This document shows positions 55,756 through 64,000 of a DNA stretch of 64,000 bases, piece after piece. A program made the translations under genes and the position numbers. Source of the stretch: JABDMH01 sp965223025. GTDB lineage: Bacteria > Bacteroidota > Bacteroidia > Chitinophagales > Saprospiraceae. The DNA is taken from the NCBI GenBank assembly GCA_965223025.1, contig CBDCVP010000022.1:1240001-1304000 (forward strand). Reading direction: 5' to 3'. The notes under the pieces were generated by a model that made no database searches, was not told where the DNA came from, and saw only the letters and a program-made list of their open reading frames with translations. Within the stretch, counting starts at the first letter, position 1. The number at the start of each line of letters is the position of its first letter.

Positions 55756-57831
55756 TCAACGCAGGTTTTGGTTCTGATCCCTGAAGAAGTGCTTAGCCCA
55801 AAAATTTTGGGTCATTGTCATAAGATGAGTTTGCTTAGGTCCACCCCAGCCATGTCTTTGACCTGGGTACACCATCATTTCGAATGTTTTACCTAAATCT
55901 TGCATGACACTCACAAACTGCAGTGTGTTCTGCATATGCACATTTTCATCGATAGAGCCATGCACAATGAGCATGGCGCCCTTGTATTTGTGCGCATGTG
56001 TCATAGCAGCACCAGCCATGTATCCATTAGGATTCACATCCGGATGATCCATGTATCTTTCTGTATAAACATTGTCGTACAAAGACCAATCCGTCACCGG
56101 ATACAGAGAAACGCCATGGGTAAAATAATCAGCTCCGGCAGTTAGTGCCATACAAGTGATATAGCCGCCATAACTACCACCAGTGATTCCTAGGCGTTGT
56201 GCGTCAACAAATGGCTGCTCCCGGAGCCATTTAGCCGCATGCGTGAGATCGTTGATTTCCCATTGGCCAAGAGATCTGTGTAAATAGTCCAGGCCCTTTC
56301 TACCATAAATGCCACTACCCCGATGGTCGACCTTCACCTGGATGATCCCATTGTTTCTGTAGTAGCTTCGGGAGTAGTCTTGATACTTATGAGTGACCTC
56401 TTGTCGATCTGGACCACCATAGATGGTCACCACGACAGGATACTTCTTGTTAACATCAAAATTCTTGGGCAATACCATATATCCTGGAAGTAGAAATCCA
56501 TCTTCTGTTTCGACCGAAAATGTCTTGACATGTTCCATTCTATTATCATCAGGCTTGTCCAAAGCATAGATGAGCTTTCCTGTACTGACATCCAGCACCT
56601 GACCACGAGCTGCATGATGTAAAGTAGAATAACTGTCAAAAATATATCGATGCTGAGGTGCTGCGATCACTTGGTGCCAACCGTCTTCTTTCGTAATCTG
56701 TGTTACAGATTTTTCTCCCAGGTCTAGTTTGTAGTAGTGCCGATTTTGAGCTACATCGCCACTGCCATAAAAGTAAATAGCACTCTGATCTTTATCCAAC
56801 TGGTCGATTTCTGTGATGTTCCAACTCAGATCGGTCAGTGCCTGTAGTTCCATGGTTTTCAGATCAAATTGATATAGATTCTGCCACCCTTCATGATTAC
56901 TTCGAAAGACAACGACGTGGTCGCTCACAAAATGCATCTCCTCAATAAAATCGACCCAGGTCTTATGCTGAATGGAGAAAACCGTGGTTCTTTCACCGGT
57001 CTTTGGATCAGCCTGTACCACCGCTAATACATCCTGCTCTCGATTCAACTCTTGAAAGAGCAGATGCTTTCCATCTGGTGTCCAGAAGGGCCAAGCAGTG
57101 TATTGATCTTTGGTGCCGTCTTCTTTTACCCACACGACCCGATCATCTCGCAGGTCGACGACGCCCAGTCTGGCAGATGGATTAGTATCACCTGCTTTGG
57201 GGTAATGCATGATCTCCAAACTACCTCGCTGACCATCTGCGTGATAAATGGGATACTGAGGGACCTCACTATCGTCAAACTGCAGGAAGGCCAGCGAATT
57301 TCCATCTGGGTTCCACCAAAAAGCCCGATGGTTGGATATTCTACCTAGAATCTCTTCATAGTAGACCCAAGATGCCCAACCGTTGTAGATGGATTCTGAT
57401 CCGTCATGGGTCAGTCTTTGCTCGGTTCCATCCTGGAGGTCTAAAACAAACAAATCATTGCGCTTGGTATAAGCTAATCGTCGTTGATCAGGGGATAGCT
57501 CAAAGTTCTGCTCGATGTCCTCATCATAAGTCAGCGGCTTTTCTGAGCCATCTGGATATATACGGAAAAGATTGTTCTCCCTAAAGTGAATCACACTGCC
57601 ATCACTGAGGAGATCTGAGCCAGGGTCTGCATTGGATTCGTGCAGCATTTGTTTGTGGTAGGTACTTTCCCGATTTCTTGGCAGAGATATTTTGATCGGT
57701 TCATACGCTCCTCCAACATTGCGGTCGATGACAAAAGACTGCTCATCTATCCATTTGACAAAGTGCTCCTGCGCCGCAATATCCGTAAACGTCAAAAATG
57801 TGCCAAAAATCAAAATCCGTACAGATCTCAT
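55756..57831 (-). CDS. S9 family (dipeptidyl-peptidase IV-like) serine peptidase
   Basis: 691 residues, the usual DPP IV length. Signal peptide about 1-20. An N-terminal eight-bladed propeller (about 30-430) with WASWVYYEEILGR (EE motif that binds the peptide N-terminus) is followed by the alpha/beta-hydrolase domain. Catalytic Ser553 in GITGGSYGGY, Asp628 in VHGSIDENVH and His660 in GQRHGWGG are all present. It removes X-Pro or X-Ala dipeptides from peptides and would act in the periplasm, supplying peptide nutrients. ORF start ATG at 57829-57831 is well supported. Divergent from tetR with 190 bp between. Confidence 0.93.
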   Translation of the reverse strand: MRSVRILIFGTFLTFTDIAAQEHFVKWIDEQSFVIDRNVGGAYEPIKISLPRNRESTYHKQMLHESNADPGSDLLSDGSVIHFRENNLFRIYPDGSEKPLTYDEDIEQNFELSPDQRRLAYTKRNDLFVLDLQDGTEQRLTHDGSESIYNGWASWVYYEEILGRISNHRAFWWNPDGNSLAFLQFDDSEVPQYPIYHADGQRGSLEIMHYPKAGDTNPSARLGVVDLRDDRVVWVKEDGTKDQYTAWPFWTPDGKHLLFQELNREQDVLAVVQADPKTGERTTVFSIQHKTWVDFIEEMHFVSDHVVVFRSNHEGWQNLYQFDLKTMELQALTDLSWNITEIDQLDKDQSAIYFYGSGDVAQNRHYYKLDLGEKSVTQITKEDGWHQVIAAPQHRYIFDSYSTLHHAARGQVLDVSTGKLIYALDKPDDNRMEHVKTFSVETEDGFLLPGYMVLPKNFDVNKKYPVVVTIYGGPDRQEVTHKYQDYSRSYYRNNGIIQVKVDHRGSGIYGRKGLDYLHRSLGQWEINDLTHAAKWLREQPFVDAQRLGITGGSYGGYITCMALTAGADYFTHGVSLYPVTDWSLYDNVYTERYMDHPDVNPNGYMAGAAMTHAHKYKGAMLIVHGSIDENVHMQNTLQFVSVMQDLGKTFEMMVYPGQRHGWGGPKQTHLMTMTQNFWAKHFFRDQNQNLR

Positions 57832-57971
57832 CCTAATGTTTTTTTTACCATCACCAGCAATATACGCAGTGCAAACAAAAACGAGATTCCTATTCAGTAG
57901 GTTCCTTTGTATTCAGCTTTATCAGCTGCAATCCTTATGGAACTCGGCCATCAAAAAAATGATAGCAATCC

Positions 57972-58002
57972 TTGCATAATGATAGTATTACTACTATATT
58001 TG
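57972..58002 (+). promoter_or_regulatory. tetR promoter with embedded palindrome
   Basis: TTG (57972-57974), 20 nt, TATATTTG (57995-58002): the Bacteroidota -33/-7 form. Within the spacer TAGTA-T-TACTA (57983-57993) is a perfect 11-bp palindrome, a plausible site for the TetR protein to repress its own gene. Confidence 0.6.
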
Positions 58003-58021
58003 TCAGCGCAACCACTAAAAA

Positions 58022-58711
58022 ATGGACGAGCTTCTTTCCAGAATGCAGATACAGGTCAGTGACAAGATCTATGTAAAGGATCCTGAATCCAGCACTTTAG
58101 GCAGAAAAATCATTTCTGGTAGCATCGACCTCTTAACGGAGATTGGCTTTGAGTCTCTGACTTTTAGAAAGCTAGCGCAGCGTATTGGCTCGACAGAGGC
58201 CTCGATCTATCGTTATTTTGAAAGTAAACACAAACTACTTCTTTACCTCACATCATGGCATCTAGGATGGATGGAGTACCGGCTGGTGTTTAGTCTTGCA
58301 AACATCGCAGATCCGGTACAAAGATTGGAGAAAGCGATCATTCTACTGACTAGTAAAGTGGAAGAAGACCATAGTTTCACCTATATCAATGAACCCAAAT
58401 TATGGGCGATTGTGATTGCAGAATCCTCTAAAGTCTATCTTACCAGAGACGTCGATCAGGAAAACCAAGAAGGTGTCTTTAGTGGATACAAAAGACTGGT
58501 TGCTCGGATAAGTGACATCATCCTTGAGATCAATCCGTCGTACAAATACCCCCATATGTTGGTTTCAAACATCATGGAAGGAGCGCATTACCAACGTTAC
58601 TTTGCAGAGCATCTACCGACATTGACCGATGCTCATCAGGGAGAAAACTCTATTACAGAGTTCTACAAGGATATGGTGTTCAAAACAATCTCCAAGGAGG
58701 AATCATTATGA
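58022..58711 (+). CDS. TetR/AcrR family transcriptional regulator
   Basis: 229 residues. The N-terminal DNA-binding domain (about 25-75) holds LLTEIGFESLTFRKLAQRIG and EASIYRYFESKHKLLLYL, the TetR helix-turn-helix and its Y-RYF capping. The rest is an all-helical ligand domain, specific ligand unknown. It is the first of five co-directional genes including the SulP transporter and carbonic anhydrase and overlaps the next start by the stop (ATGA). It probably represses this operon in the absence of its inducer (inference); a palindrome lies in its promoter. Confidence 0.9.
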   Translation: MDELLSRMQIQVSDKIYVKDPESSTLGRKIISGSIDLLTEIGFESLTFRKLAQRIGSTEASIYRYFESKHKLLLYLTSWHLGWMEYRLVFSLANIADPVQRLEKAIILLTSKVEEDHSFTYINEPKLWAIVIAESSKVYLTRDVDQENQEGVFSGYKRLVARISDIILEINPSYKYPHMLVSNIMEGAHYQRYFAEHLPTLTDAHQGENSITEFYKDMVFKTISKEESL

Positions 58712-59079
58712 TCACCAGGACACCTGCATCTTGCCAATGGAATCTACTGTGGACCATACCGCTACTCATTGTGGTCAGCCTTTCACACATTGATATTGAG
58801 CAGTATCCTTTCGATATCGACGTCGAAACCTTGCAACTGGCTAAGGATTGTCACGGTGAAAGTGAATCTTCTGATCAGAGAATAAATGACGTGCTCCAGA
58901 GTGATGAATGCCTTACACATTCTATTGAACGGACGGTATTTTCATCGACCTCTTGTTTCATCTCGGCCATTAAGTACATAAATAGCCAGTCCCAACATTG
59001 GGAGGATATCAGCACACCCCCTCCCCGCTATAACCTCTATGTTCGAGATGTAAATACTCTGGAGAGATACTTCACCTAA
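58708..59079 (+). CDS. Small exported protein, function unknown
   Basis: 123 residues. Starts at 58708 within the tetR stop (ATGA), a sign of translational coupling. One hydrophobic segment near 13-27 (LWTIPLLIVVSLSH) may be a signal or anchor; the remainder contains DCHGESESSDQRI and STSCFISAIKYI with three Cys, no known domain. Because coupling and operon position are clear, it is likely a real gene, but length and lack of homologues known to me keep confidence moderate. Confidence 0.55.
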   Translation: MITRTPASCQWNLLWTIPLLIVVSLSHIDIEQYPFDIDVETLQLAKDCHGESESSDQRINDVLQSDECLTHSIERTVFSSTSCFISAIKYINSQSQHWEDISTPPPRYNLYVRDVNTLERYFT

Positions 59080-59238
59080 ATATTGCTCCCTACATCATGT
59101 AACGATGTGATTTGTGGGTATACTGACCGCTAGAAGAAGTGCTCTTGTCCTTTCTCATAGACCTTGATTTGACTGGGTCGGTTTCAGCGACAAGCATACC
59201 TTGTGGAGCACCTAAATTGATCCCAAAAAAAAAGATAC

Positions 59239-60840
59239 ATGAGTACTAAGAAAATTTCATACTTATCCACTGTGAGGCATGATCTTCCAGCCAGCATAGT
59301 GGTGTTTTTCGTCGCCTTACCCCTATGCCTGGGCATTGCACTTGCCAGTGGTGCGCCACTTTTTTCTGGGCTGATCGCCGGTATTGTTGGTGGCATTGTC
59401 GTGGGTTTTCTGAGTGGCTCCCAAATTGGTGTTAGTGGACCCGCCGCTGGTTTAGCTGCCATCGTACTAAGTGCCATTGCCACACTTGGCAGTTATGAGA
59501 ACTTCTTGCTTGCTGTTGTGATGGGAGGAATCCTTCAGCTGATCTTTGGTCTGCTCAAAGCAGGCATCATTGGATATTATTTTCCTTCATCGGTGATCAA
59601 AGGAATGTTGACCGGTATAGGAATTATTATTATTCTCAAGCAGATTCCTCACTTTTTTGGCTATGATGCTGATCCGGAAGGTGATTTTGCCTTTTTTCAA
59701 GTGGATGGATCAAACACATTTTCTGGTATCATCAATACCCTCAGTTCCATAAGTCCAGGAGCCACCACCATCGCCGTTATCTCCCTAAGTATTTTGATTC
59801 TCTGGGAACGGGTACTCGCCAAGAAGGCCAGATTCTTTCGATTAGTACAGGGTCCACTGGTGGCCGTTGTTGTCGGAATCATTTTCTACTTAGCGACACA
59901 AGACAACTCGACCTTGGCCATTACCGAAGGACACCTCGTCAATGTGCCCATACCGGAAAGCTTCCACTCCTTTTTAGGTCAATTCAGTTTTCCCAACTTC
60001 AGTGCCATTACCAACTCAGATATTTGGGTGGTCGCGTTCACCATTGCTTTGGTGGCAAGTTTGGAAACATTACTATGTGTCGAGGCCACAGATAAATTGG
60101 ATCCAGAGAAAAGGGTCACACCGACTAATAGAGAACTCCTGGCCCAAGGTACTGGTAATATTATTTCAGGTATGATCGGAGGACTCCCAATTACTCAGGT
60201 TATTGTGCGTAGCTCCGCTAATATTCAGTCGGGTGGTAAGACCAAAATGTCGGCCATCATTCACGGATTTTTTCTTTTGATCTCAATCATCACTATACCT
60301 CGACTCCTGAATATGATTCCTCTTTCAGTGCTGGCCGCAGTATTGCTGATGGTCGGCTACAAATTAGCCAAGCCTGCCCTTTTTTCGTCGATGTATAAAT
60401 TAGGCTGGATGCAATTTCTTCCTTTTACTACTACTGTACTGGGCATCGTATTTACTGACTTGCTGGTGGGTATAGGATTTGGTCTACTGGTGGGCATCGT
60501 CGTCATACTCATAAATAGCTATCGCAACTCTCATTTCTTGCATAAAGAGGGAGAAGAAATCGACGATGGTAGAATTAAGATGACACTAGCCGAAGAGGTG
60601 ACCTTCTTCAACAAAGGAGCCATCCTAAAGGAATTAGATCGCTTACCAGAAAACTCTTATCTAGAGTTGGATGTTAGAAAAACTCGCTACCTCGACAACG
60701 ACATCATCGAAATTCTTGATGACTTTTCGCATAAAGCCAAATTAAGAGGTATCACCATCAAATTAATTTCCGAAAGAGGAATTGTTGAAAATCCTCCGAG
60801 CTATATTGAGTTTTTTAGACTGCGTCCTAAGGTCGCCTAA
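59239..60840 (+). CDS. SulP family anion transporter (probable bicarbonate uptake) with STAS domain
   Basis: 533 residues. Starts with HDLPASIVVFFVALPLCLGIALASGAP, the SulP entry, then GSQIGVSGPAAGL and about twelve transmembrane helices; a STAS domain fills about 440-530 (NSYLELDVRKTRYLDND). SulP proteins carry sulfate, chloride or bicarbonate. A beta-carbonic anhydrase starts 37 bp downstream, so bicarbonate is the best guess, as in BicA-type systems. Start ATG at 59239. Confidence 0.92.
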   Translation: MSTKKISYLSTVRHDLPASIVVFFVALPLCLGIALASGAPLFSGLIAGIVGGIVVGFLSGSQIGVSGPAAGLAAIVLSAIATLGSYENFLLAVVMGGILQLIFGLLKAGIIGYYFPSSVIKGMLTGIGIIIILKQIPHFFGYDADPEGDFAFFQVDGSNTFSGIINTLSSISPGATTIAVISLSILILWERVLAKKARFFRLVQGPLVAVVVGIIFYLATQDNSTLAITEGHLVNVPIPESFHSFLGQFSFPNFSAITNSDIWVVAFTIALVASLETLLCVEATDKLDPEKRVTPTNRELLAQGTGNIISGMIGGLPITQVIVRSSANIQSGGKTKMSAIIHGFFLLISIITIPRLLNMIPLSVLAAVLLMVGYKLAKPALFSSMYKLGWMQFLPFTTTVLGIVFTDLLVGIGFGLLVGIVVILINSYRNSHFLHKEGEEIDDGRIKMTLAEEVTFFNKGAILKELDRLPENSYLELDVRKTRYLDNDIIEILDDFSHKAKLRGITIKLISERGIVENPPSYIEFFRLRPKVA

Positions 60841-60877
60841 CAACCATATTTTATGACTAAGTAAAAACTTGGAAACA

Positions 60878-61516
60878 ATGAATGTACAGACAAAAGAATC
60901 ACAAAAGAAAATGACACCTGAAAACGCTTTGCAACTATTGAAGCAGGGCAACCAGCGGTTTCTGAATAATCAAAGTTCTGACAGAAATCTACTGCAGCAA
61001 GTGAAGGCAACTACCAATGGTCAATATCCTTTTGCCACCGTCTTAAGCTGCATCGATTCTCGTGCACCCGCAGAACATCTTTTTGACTTGGGAGTAGGAG
61101 ATATCTTCAATATTCGAATTGCCGGCAACTGCATCAATGAGGATATCGTGGGTAGTATGGAGTTTGCCTGTAAACTAGCTGGAAGTAAGCTGATCTTAGT
61201 ACTCGGCCACACCAGCTGTGGAGCAATCAAAGGTGCATGTGATCATGTACGCCTTGGAAGTCTTACAGCATTGATAAACAAGCTCGAACCAGCTGTGGAT
61301 GCTGTTGCCGAACCCAGCGGTGAAAATGAGAGAAATTCTAAAAACCTGAACTTCGTAAACCGGGTGTCTGAGAAAAATGTGCATATGGTGATCGAACAAA
61401 TTCGCAGTGCCAGTCCGTTGCTGGCAGAACTAGAGCAAAATGGAGATATCACGATACGCGGTGGCATGTATAATGTTGCTACGGGCGAAGTTAACTTTTA
61501 TGATTATGAGCTATAA
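60878..61516 (+). CDS. Beta-carbonic anhydrase
   Basis: 212 residues from the ATG at 60878 (TTG 60869 is upstream). Zn ligands Cys58, His111 and Cys114, and the gate Asp60, lie in VLSCIDSRAPAE and VLGHTSCGAIKGA. It interconverts CO2 and bicarbonate in the cytoplasm; no signal peptide. Its place after the SulP transporter suggests that imported bicarbonate is converted for carboxylases or pH control. Confidence 0.95.
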   Translation: MNVQTKESQKKMTPENALQLLKQGNQRFLNNQSSDRNLLQQVKATTNGQYPFATVLSCIDSRAPAEHLFDLGVGDIFNIRIAGNCINEDIVGSMEFACKLAGSKLILVLGHTSCGAIKGACDHVRLGSLTALINKLEPAVDAVAEPSGENERNSKNLNFVNRVSEKNVHMVIEQIRSASPLLAELEQNGDITIRGGMYNVATGEVNFYDYEL

Positions 61517-62180
61517 AATGTATCTGGTGGTTTTGCTGTTAGCAACACCCTTTATCTCTGTTGCCCAGGACGACGTGGGCAATTGGCTAATGTACTTTGG
61601 AAGCAATAGGATCAGCGATAAGTATAGTATCCATAGTGAGCTGCAATATCGCAATCACACCATAGCCCCGGTCAATCCTGAACAATTGCTGTGGCGTGTG
61701 GGACTTAACCATCACTTCGCCCCCACAGCACTGGTCACTGCAGGATATGCCTATGTACCTTCTTACGATTTGGACTCTAGACTAGGGGATCCAGACAAAC
61801 GCGAGCACCGAATTTGGCAACAGTTGATTTTAACAGATCTTCTGGGTAAGGTCAAGTTTGAACATCGATATCGCATTGAGCAGAGGTGGGTAGACAAATT
61901 GTTTAGCCATCGTCTGCGATATCGTTTGATGGCTTTTCTGCCCATCAATAAGCCCAAGATTGAAAATGGAGCCATATTTATTGCTGCCTACGATGAGATA
62001 TTCCTCAATACTAAATCAATTTTCTTCGACCGAAATCGGCTGTATGCTGCCTTGGGTTATCAATTGAACGATCACATTGGCTTGCAACTAGGTCTTCTGC
62101 GACAAAGGGTGCAAAAATTTGGTAAAACCTACTTGCAATTAGCCATCGCTTATAATCCGGATTTTAGAAAAAAACTATGA
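61506..62180 (+). CDS. DUF2490 family exported protein
   Basis: 224 residues. The start is best at ATG 61506 (MSYKMYLVVLLLATPFISVAQ), overlapping the anhydrase end by 11 bp; ATG 61518 is also possible. A signal peptide is followed by the DUF2490 pattern: VGNWLMYFGSNRISDKYSIHSELQYRNH, ending in an amphipathic strand near LQLAIAYNP. It is predicted to form an outer-membrane barrel. Its function is unknown; the linkage to SulP and carbonic anhydrase may mean a porin for anions (inference). Confidence 0.82.
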   Translation: MSYKMYLVVLLLATPFISVAQDDVGNWLMYFGSNRISDKYSIHSELQYRNHTIAPVNPEQLLWRVGLNHHFAPTALVTAGYAYVPSYDLDSRLGDPDKREHRIWQQLILTDLLGKVKFEHRYRIEQRWVDKLFSHRLRYRLMAFLPINKPKIENGAIFIAAYDEIFLNTKSIFFDRNRLYAALGYQLNDHIGLQLGLLRQRVQKFGKTYLQLAIAYNPDFRKKL

Positions 62181-62209
62181 TGGTACGGCATGGTCGCCAT
62201 TGCCAGCAT

Positions 62210-63094
62210 TTACAATTCCAAATATTTTTTCAGGAGTTTCTTGCCCTGCATGATGGCTTCTCTTCCGCTTGACTCGATCCCGTACCAACCTCTATATCCA
62301 CTATCATGAGCCTTCTTTATCATTTTTGCAGATAACTCTTCGGTGGGCTGGTTGCGATAAGACATACCCACTGCCCATGGCAGCATTTTTTCGAGATACT
62401 GTACGTTATCGAAGTCTTCGGTAGGGCTTCGCCAGTCTGGATAAGATCCGAAGTATAGATGGTTTACTTCTTGTAAAAGTGCCACCATCCAATCGGCATC
62501 ATTTGAAATGCCACCATGGTTTTCTATGCATATTCTGATTCCAGCTGGTACAGCATGTTCCAATAACATATTGTATGATTCGGCCGACCACTTCAGGGCC
62601 TCCTTCCTGTCTACGTCCTTTGGCCCCCTACAATTGGTGCGGATGGCCTCACAACCCAGATAGTGTGCGATATCAATCCATTTCCTGTGATTGGTCACAA
62701 ACTGTTTTCGCAAGGTGGAGGTTGGTTCGCAACCGTCCCCTTCATCATCAACCATGATGAGAACCATCTCTACCCCATGCCCATCCGCATTTTTCTTCAA
62801 CTGATTCAGATAATTGACGGTGGGTACTTCAAACAATGTATTGACAAACTCAATCCCGTTTAAACCAAAATCTTCCCTAGCAATCCGTGGAAAATCCAAA
62901 TTCTTCCACTTTCCATCTCTGATCTCCTGTACCAATGCCCATTGGGCAAGGGAGATGTCATCGTGTATCATTTGTCTTCTTGTCATGTGCTTCGATTTTA
63001 TACCCAGCGCAGGGGTCATTAACCCAACCGTTCCCAGCAAGGCTGATTTTTCAATAAATGCTCTTCTTGAATAGAGACTCTGCTGCTGCTTCAT
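62210..63094 (-). CDS. Tat-exported sugar isomerase/epimerase-like TIM-barrel protein
   Basis: 294 residues. The N-terminus holds a Tat-like signal with SRRAFIEKSALLGTVG. The rest is a xylose-isomerase-like TIM barrel: FGLNGIEFVNT, DGHGVEMVLIMVDDEGDG, IRICIENHGGISND and YRGWYGIESSG supply Glu/His/Asp metal ligands. Members isomerise or epimerise sugars or keto-sugars, and relatives with Tat signals take part in 3-keto-glycoside use, as may the oxidoreductase/DUF1080 pair at 39339-43957. It is far from that pair, so linkage is only functional guesswork. Confidence 0.85.
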   Translation of the reverse strand: MKQQQSLYSRRAFIEKSALLGTVGLMTPALGIKSKHMTRRQMIHDDISLAQWALVQEIRDGKWKNLDFPRIAREDFGLNGIEFVNTLFEVPTVNYLNQLKKNADGHGVEMVLIMVDDEGDGCEPTSTLRKQFVTNHRKWIDIAHYLGCEAIRTNCRGPKDVDRKEALKWSAESYNMLLEHAVPAGIRICIENHGGISNDADWMVALLQEVNHLYFGSYPDWRSPTEDFDNVQYLEKMLPWAVGMSYRNQPTEELSAKMIKKAHDSGYRGWYGIESSGREAIMQGKKLLKKYLEL

Positions 63095-63521
63095 GGCTCC
63101 AATTTAATTCAAAGTTCCCAATCTTTTGCGTATGCACGGGTCAAATATTTATTCGACGCTGCGTCAGTGTGAGCTACATTTGTTTAGAATCATAGGCCAC
63201 CTTTTAACCAGCCCTAAGTGCGCCAGTAGCCAAGTTAATGGTTTCGGTGATTGTGCTGGTAAATTAAAGCTGTCAGAAAACTCTGTATCCTCTTAGATGG
63301 CCTTCACCCTAGTAGCTGGTCGACATTTCGATTTGTCAGAAGGAGATCCATACTAGGATCCACCCAGCACACCCTGGGCACCACTGAAACAGTGGCCGCT
63401 GTAGCTACCACGGCATCAATAAACTGTCGGCACTTATTGGCTTCCTATGGTCCCACAAATTATCTAATTGCCTCAGAATTAGACTTGGATGTCTGTAATA
63501 ACCGTGATTATCAATCCACAT
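63095..63521. other. 427-bp gene-free region
   Basis: No supported gene. A stop-to-stop frame of about 46 codons (63304-63444, minus) with VCWVDPSMDLLLTN looks protein-like but has no start, so it may be a remnant. No convincing promoter was found. Confidence 0.35.
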
Positions 63522-64000
63522 TCACCGATCACTAATCCTAAACACATTCTCACCCTCCTTTAATCCTTCGAAGGGACCAGGCATTGGATTTATGCGACTT
63601 CGCTGATTATCTAAGAAATCCTCATCCAGCGTATAGGGCGTTCCGTCAACCTCCTCATAGATGGCCTCCGACACAGCGGTGATGCCCATCCTCTCTGTCG
63701 TCACAAGTGCCGTCTTGACATGACTGGGCAGTCGCACGATCTTGACCTCAAGAAATAAGTCCTCTGCTCTTTCGACCAATGTAAGCATCGGGCTGTCATC
63801 CACAAAACCAGAGAATCCCCCTTCGTTTTCATCAGGCTGTGCACCATTAAAATAGATGTTTCCCTGAGATTTATTAGTAAACCCCGCAATACCGTAACCA
63901 TGCAAACCATAAAAGTCGGCCCTATCTTCCTCTATCTCCTCATCGATTCCTTCTTGGCGAACGAATATATTATTGAAGAAGCGATTATCCCCGCAATAAA
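63522..64000 (-). CDS. C-terminal part of a probable secreted beta-helix glycan-active protein (runs off right edge)
   Basis: About 159 codons read to the window's right edge, where the frame is still open, so the 5' end lies outside. The incoming part CGDNRFFNNIFVRQEG has the NNxF repeats of right-handed beta-helix proteins. The end RSRINPMPGPFEGLKEGEN is like the tails of large Bacteroidota parallel beta-helix enzymes in the glycoside-hydrolase and polysaccharide-lyase groups. No catalytic residue is in the visible part. Frame 63522-64000 has no stop and begins with no supported start, so the partial call is firm although the family is a guess. Confidence 0.6.
   Translation of the reverse strand, partial: YCGDNRFFNNIFVRQEGIDEEIEEDRADFYGLHGYGIAGFTNKSQGNIYFNGAQPDENEGGFSGFVDDSPMLTLVERAEDLFLEVKIVRLPSHVKTALVTTERMGITAVSEAIYEEVDGTPYTLDEDFLDNQRSRINPMPGPFEGLKEGENVFRISDR

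Noticed and set aside
63304..63444. 46-codon frame on the minus strand with VCWVDPSMDLLLTN
   Set aside because: No start, flanked by stops; it could be a remnant of a hydrolase-like gene but the evidence is too thin.
1..64000. tRNA, rRNA, riboswitch or CRISPR array
   Set aside because: Scanning the intergenic stretches by eye, I saw no cloverleaf-like T-loop, no array of regularly spaced repeats and no familiar riboswitch core; small RNAs cannot be excluded without a covariance search.

Overview
The window looks like chromosomal DNA of a Bacteroidota member, most likely a Saprospiraceae-like gliding marine or activated-sludge lineage (inference; no 16S gene is present). The support is: a type IX secretion (T9SS) C-terminal sorting domain, a CHU_C/gliding-motility C-terminal domain, a PorU2-type C25 sortase-like protein, many exported TPR/CHAT proteins, and promoters of the Bacteroidota form TTTG-N19-TAnnTTTG. 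I saw no rRNA, tRNA or CRISPR array.

Layout. 1-6142: start of dnaE (runs off the left edge), a MATE exporter, then a PASTA / T9SS-sorted protein / rhodanese gene string. 6171-21998: an accessory-looking stretch. It holds an exported papain-like (C1) peptidase with a C-terminal DUF4384-like domain, a secreted Cys/His/Lys/Tyr-rich protein with two Ig-like repeats, and a seven-gene co-directional string (ECF-like sigma factor, anti-sigma/TPR membrane protein, two exported helical proteins, a lipoprotein, a membrane-anchored protein, an outer-membrane-barrel-like protein). That string is followed by a divergent pair: an exported TPR-CHAT protein and an exported propeller-caspase. This is the best candidate for an undescribed system: an envelope stress or cell-fate circuit with protease-fold effectors outside the cytoplasm. 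22034-31666: radA, an O-antigen-ligase/TPR protein, an OmpA-type lipoprotein, an aspartoacylase-like metal hydrolase, small conserved proteins and a DUF4861 lipoprotein. 31917-39308: the 1655-residue PorU2-like protein and an eight-heme TPR cytochrome. 39339-43957: a Tat-exported Gfo/Idh/MocA oxidoreductase and a HEAT plus double-DUF1080 protein, together resembling a 3-keto-glycoside pathway. 44106-45403: a complete ISKra4-like insertion sequence with 25-bp imperfect inverted repeats, a 9-bp target duplication and a likely -1 translational frameshift. 45547-55701: surface proteins, a creatininase-family amidohydrolase, an ArnT-like/GT2 glycosyltransferase pair and a second TPR-CHAT protein that lacks the catalytic His and Cys. 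55756-62180: a DPP-IV-like S9 peptidase, then TetR regulator / small protein / SulP transporter / beta-carbonic anhydrase / DUF2490, which suggests bicarbonate uptake. 62210-64000: a Tat-type sugar isomerase/epimerase-like protein and the C-terminal end of a probable beta-helix glycan-active protein cut by the right edge.

Other signals of interest: a perfect 25-bp palindrome resembling a Fur box (26042-26066), a terminator on the + strand with no visible gene before it (23757-23791), two near-identical consensus promoters on the minus strand, and a palindrome inside the tetR promoter.
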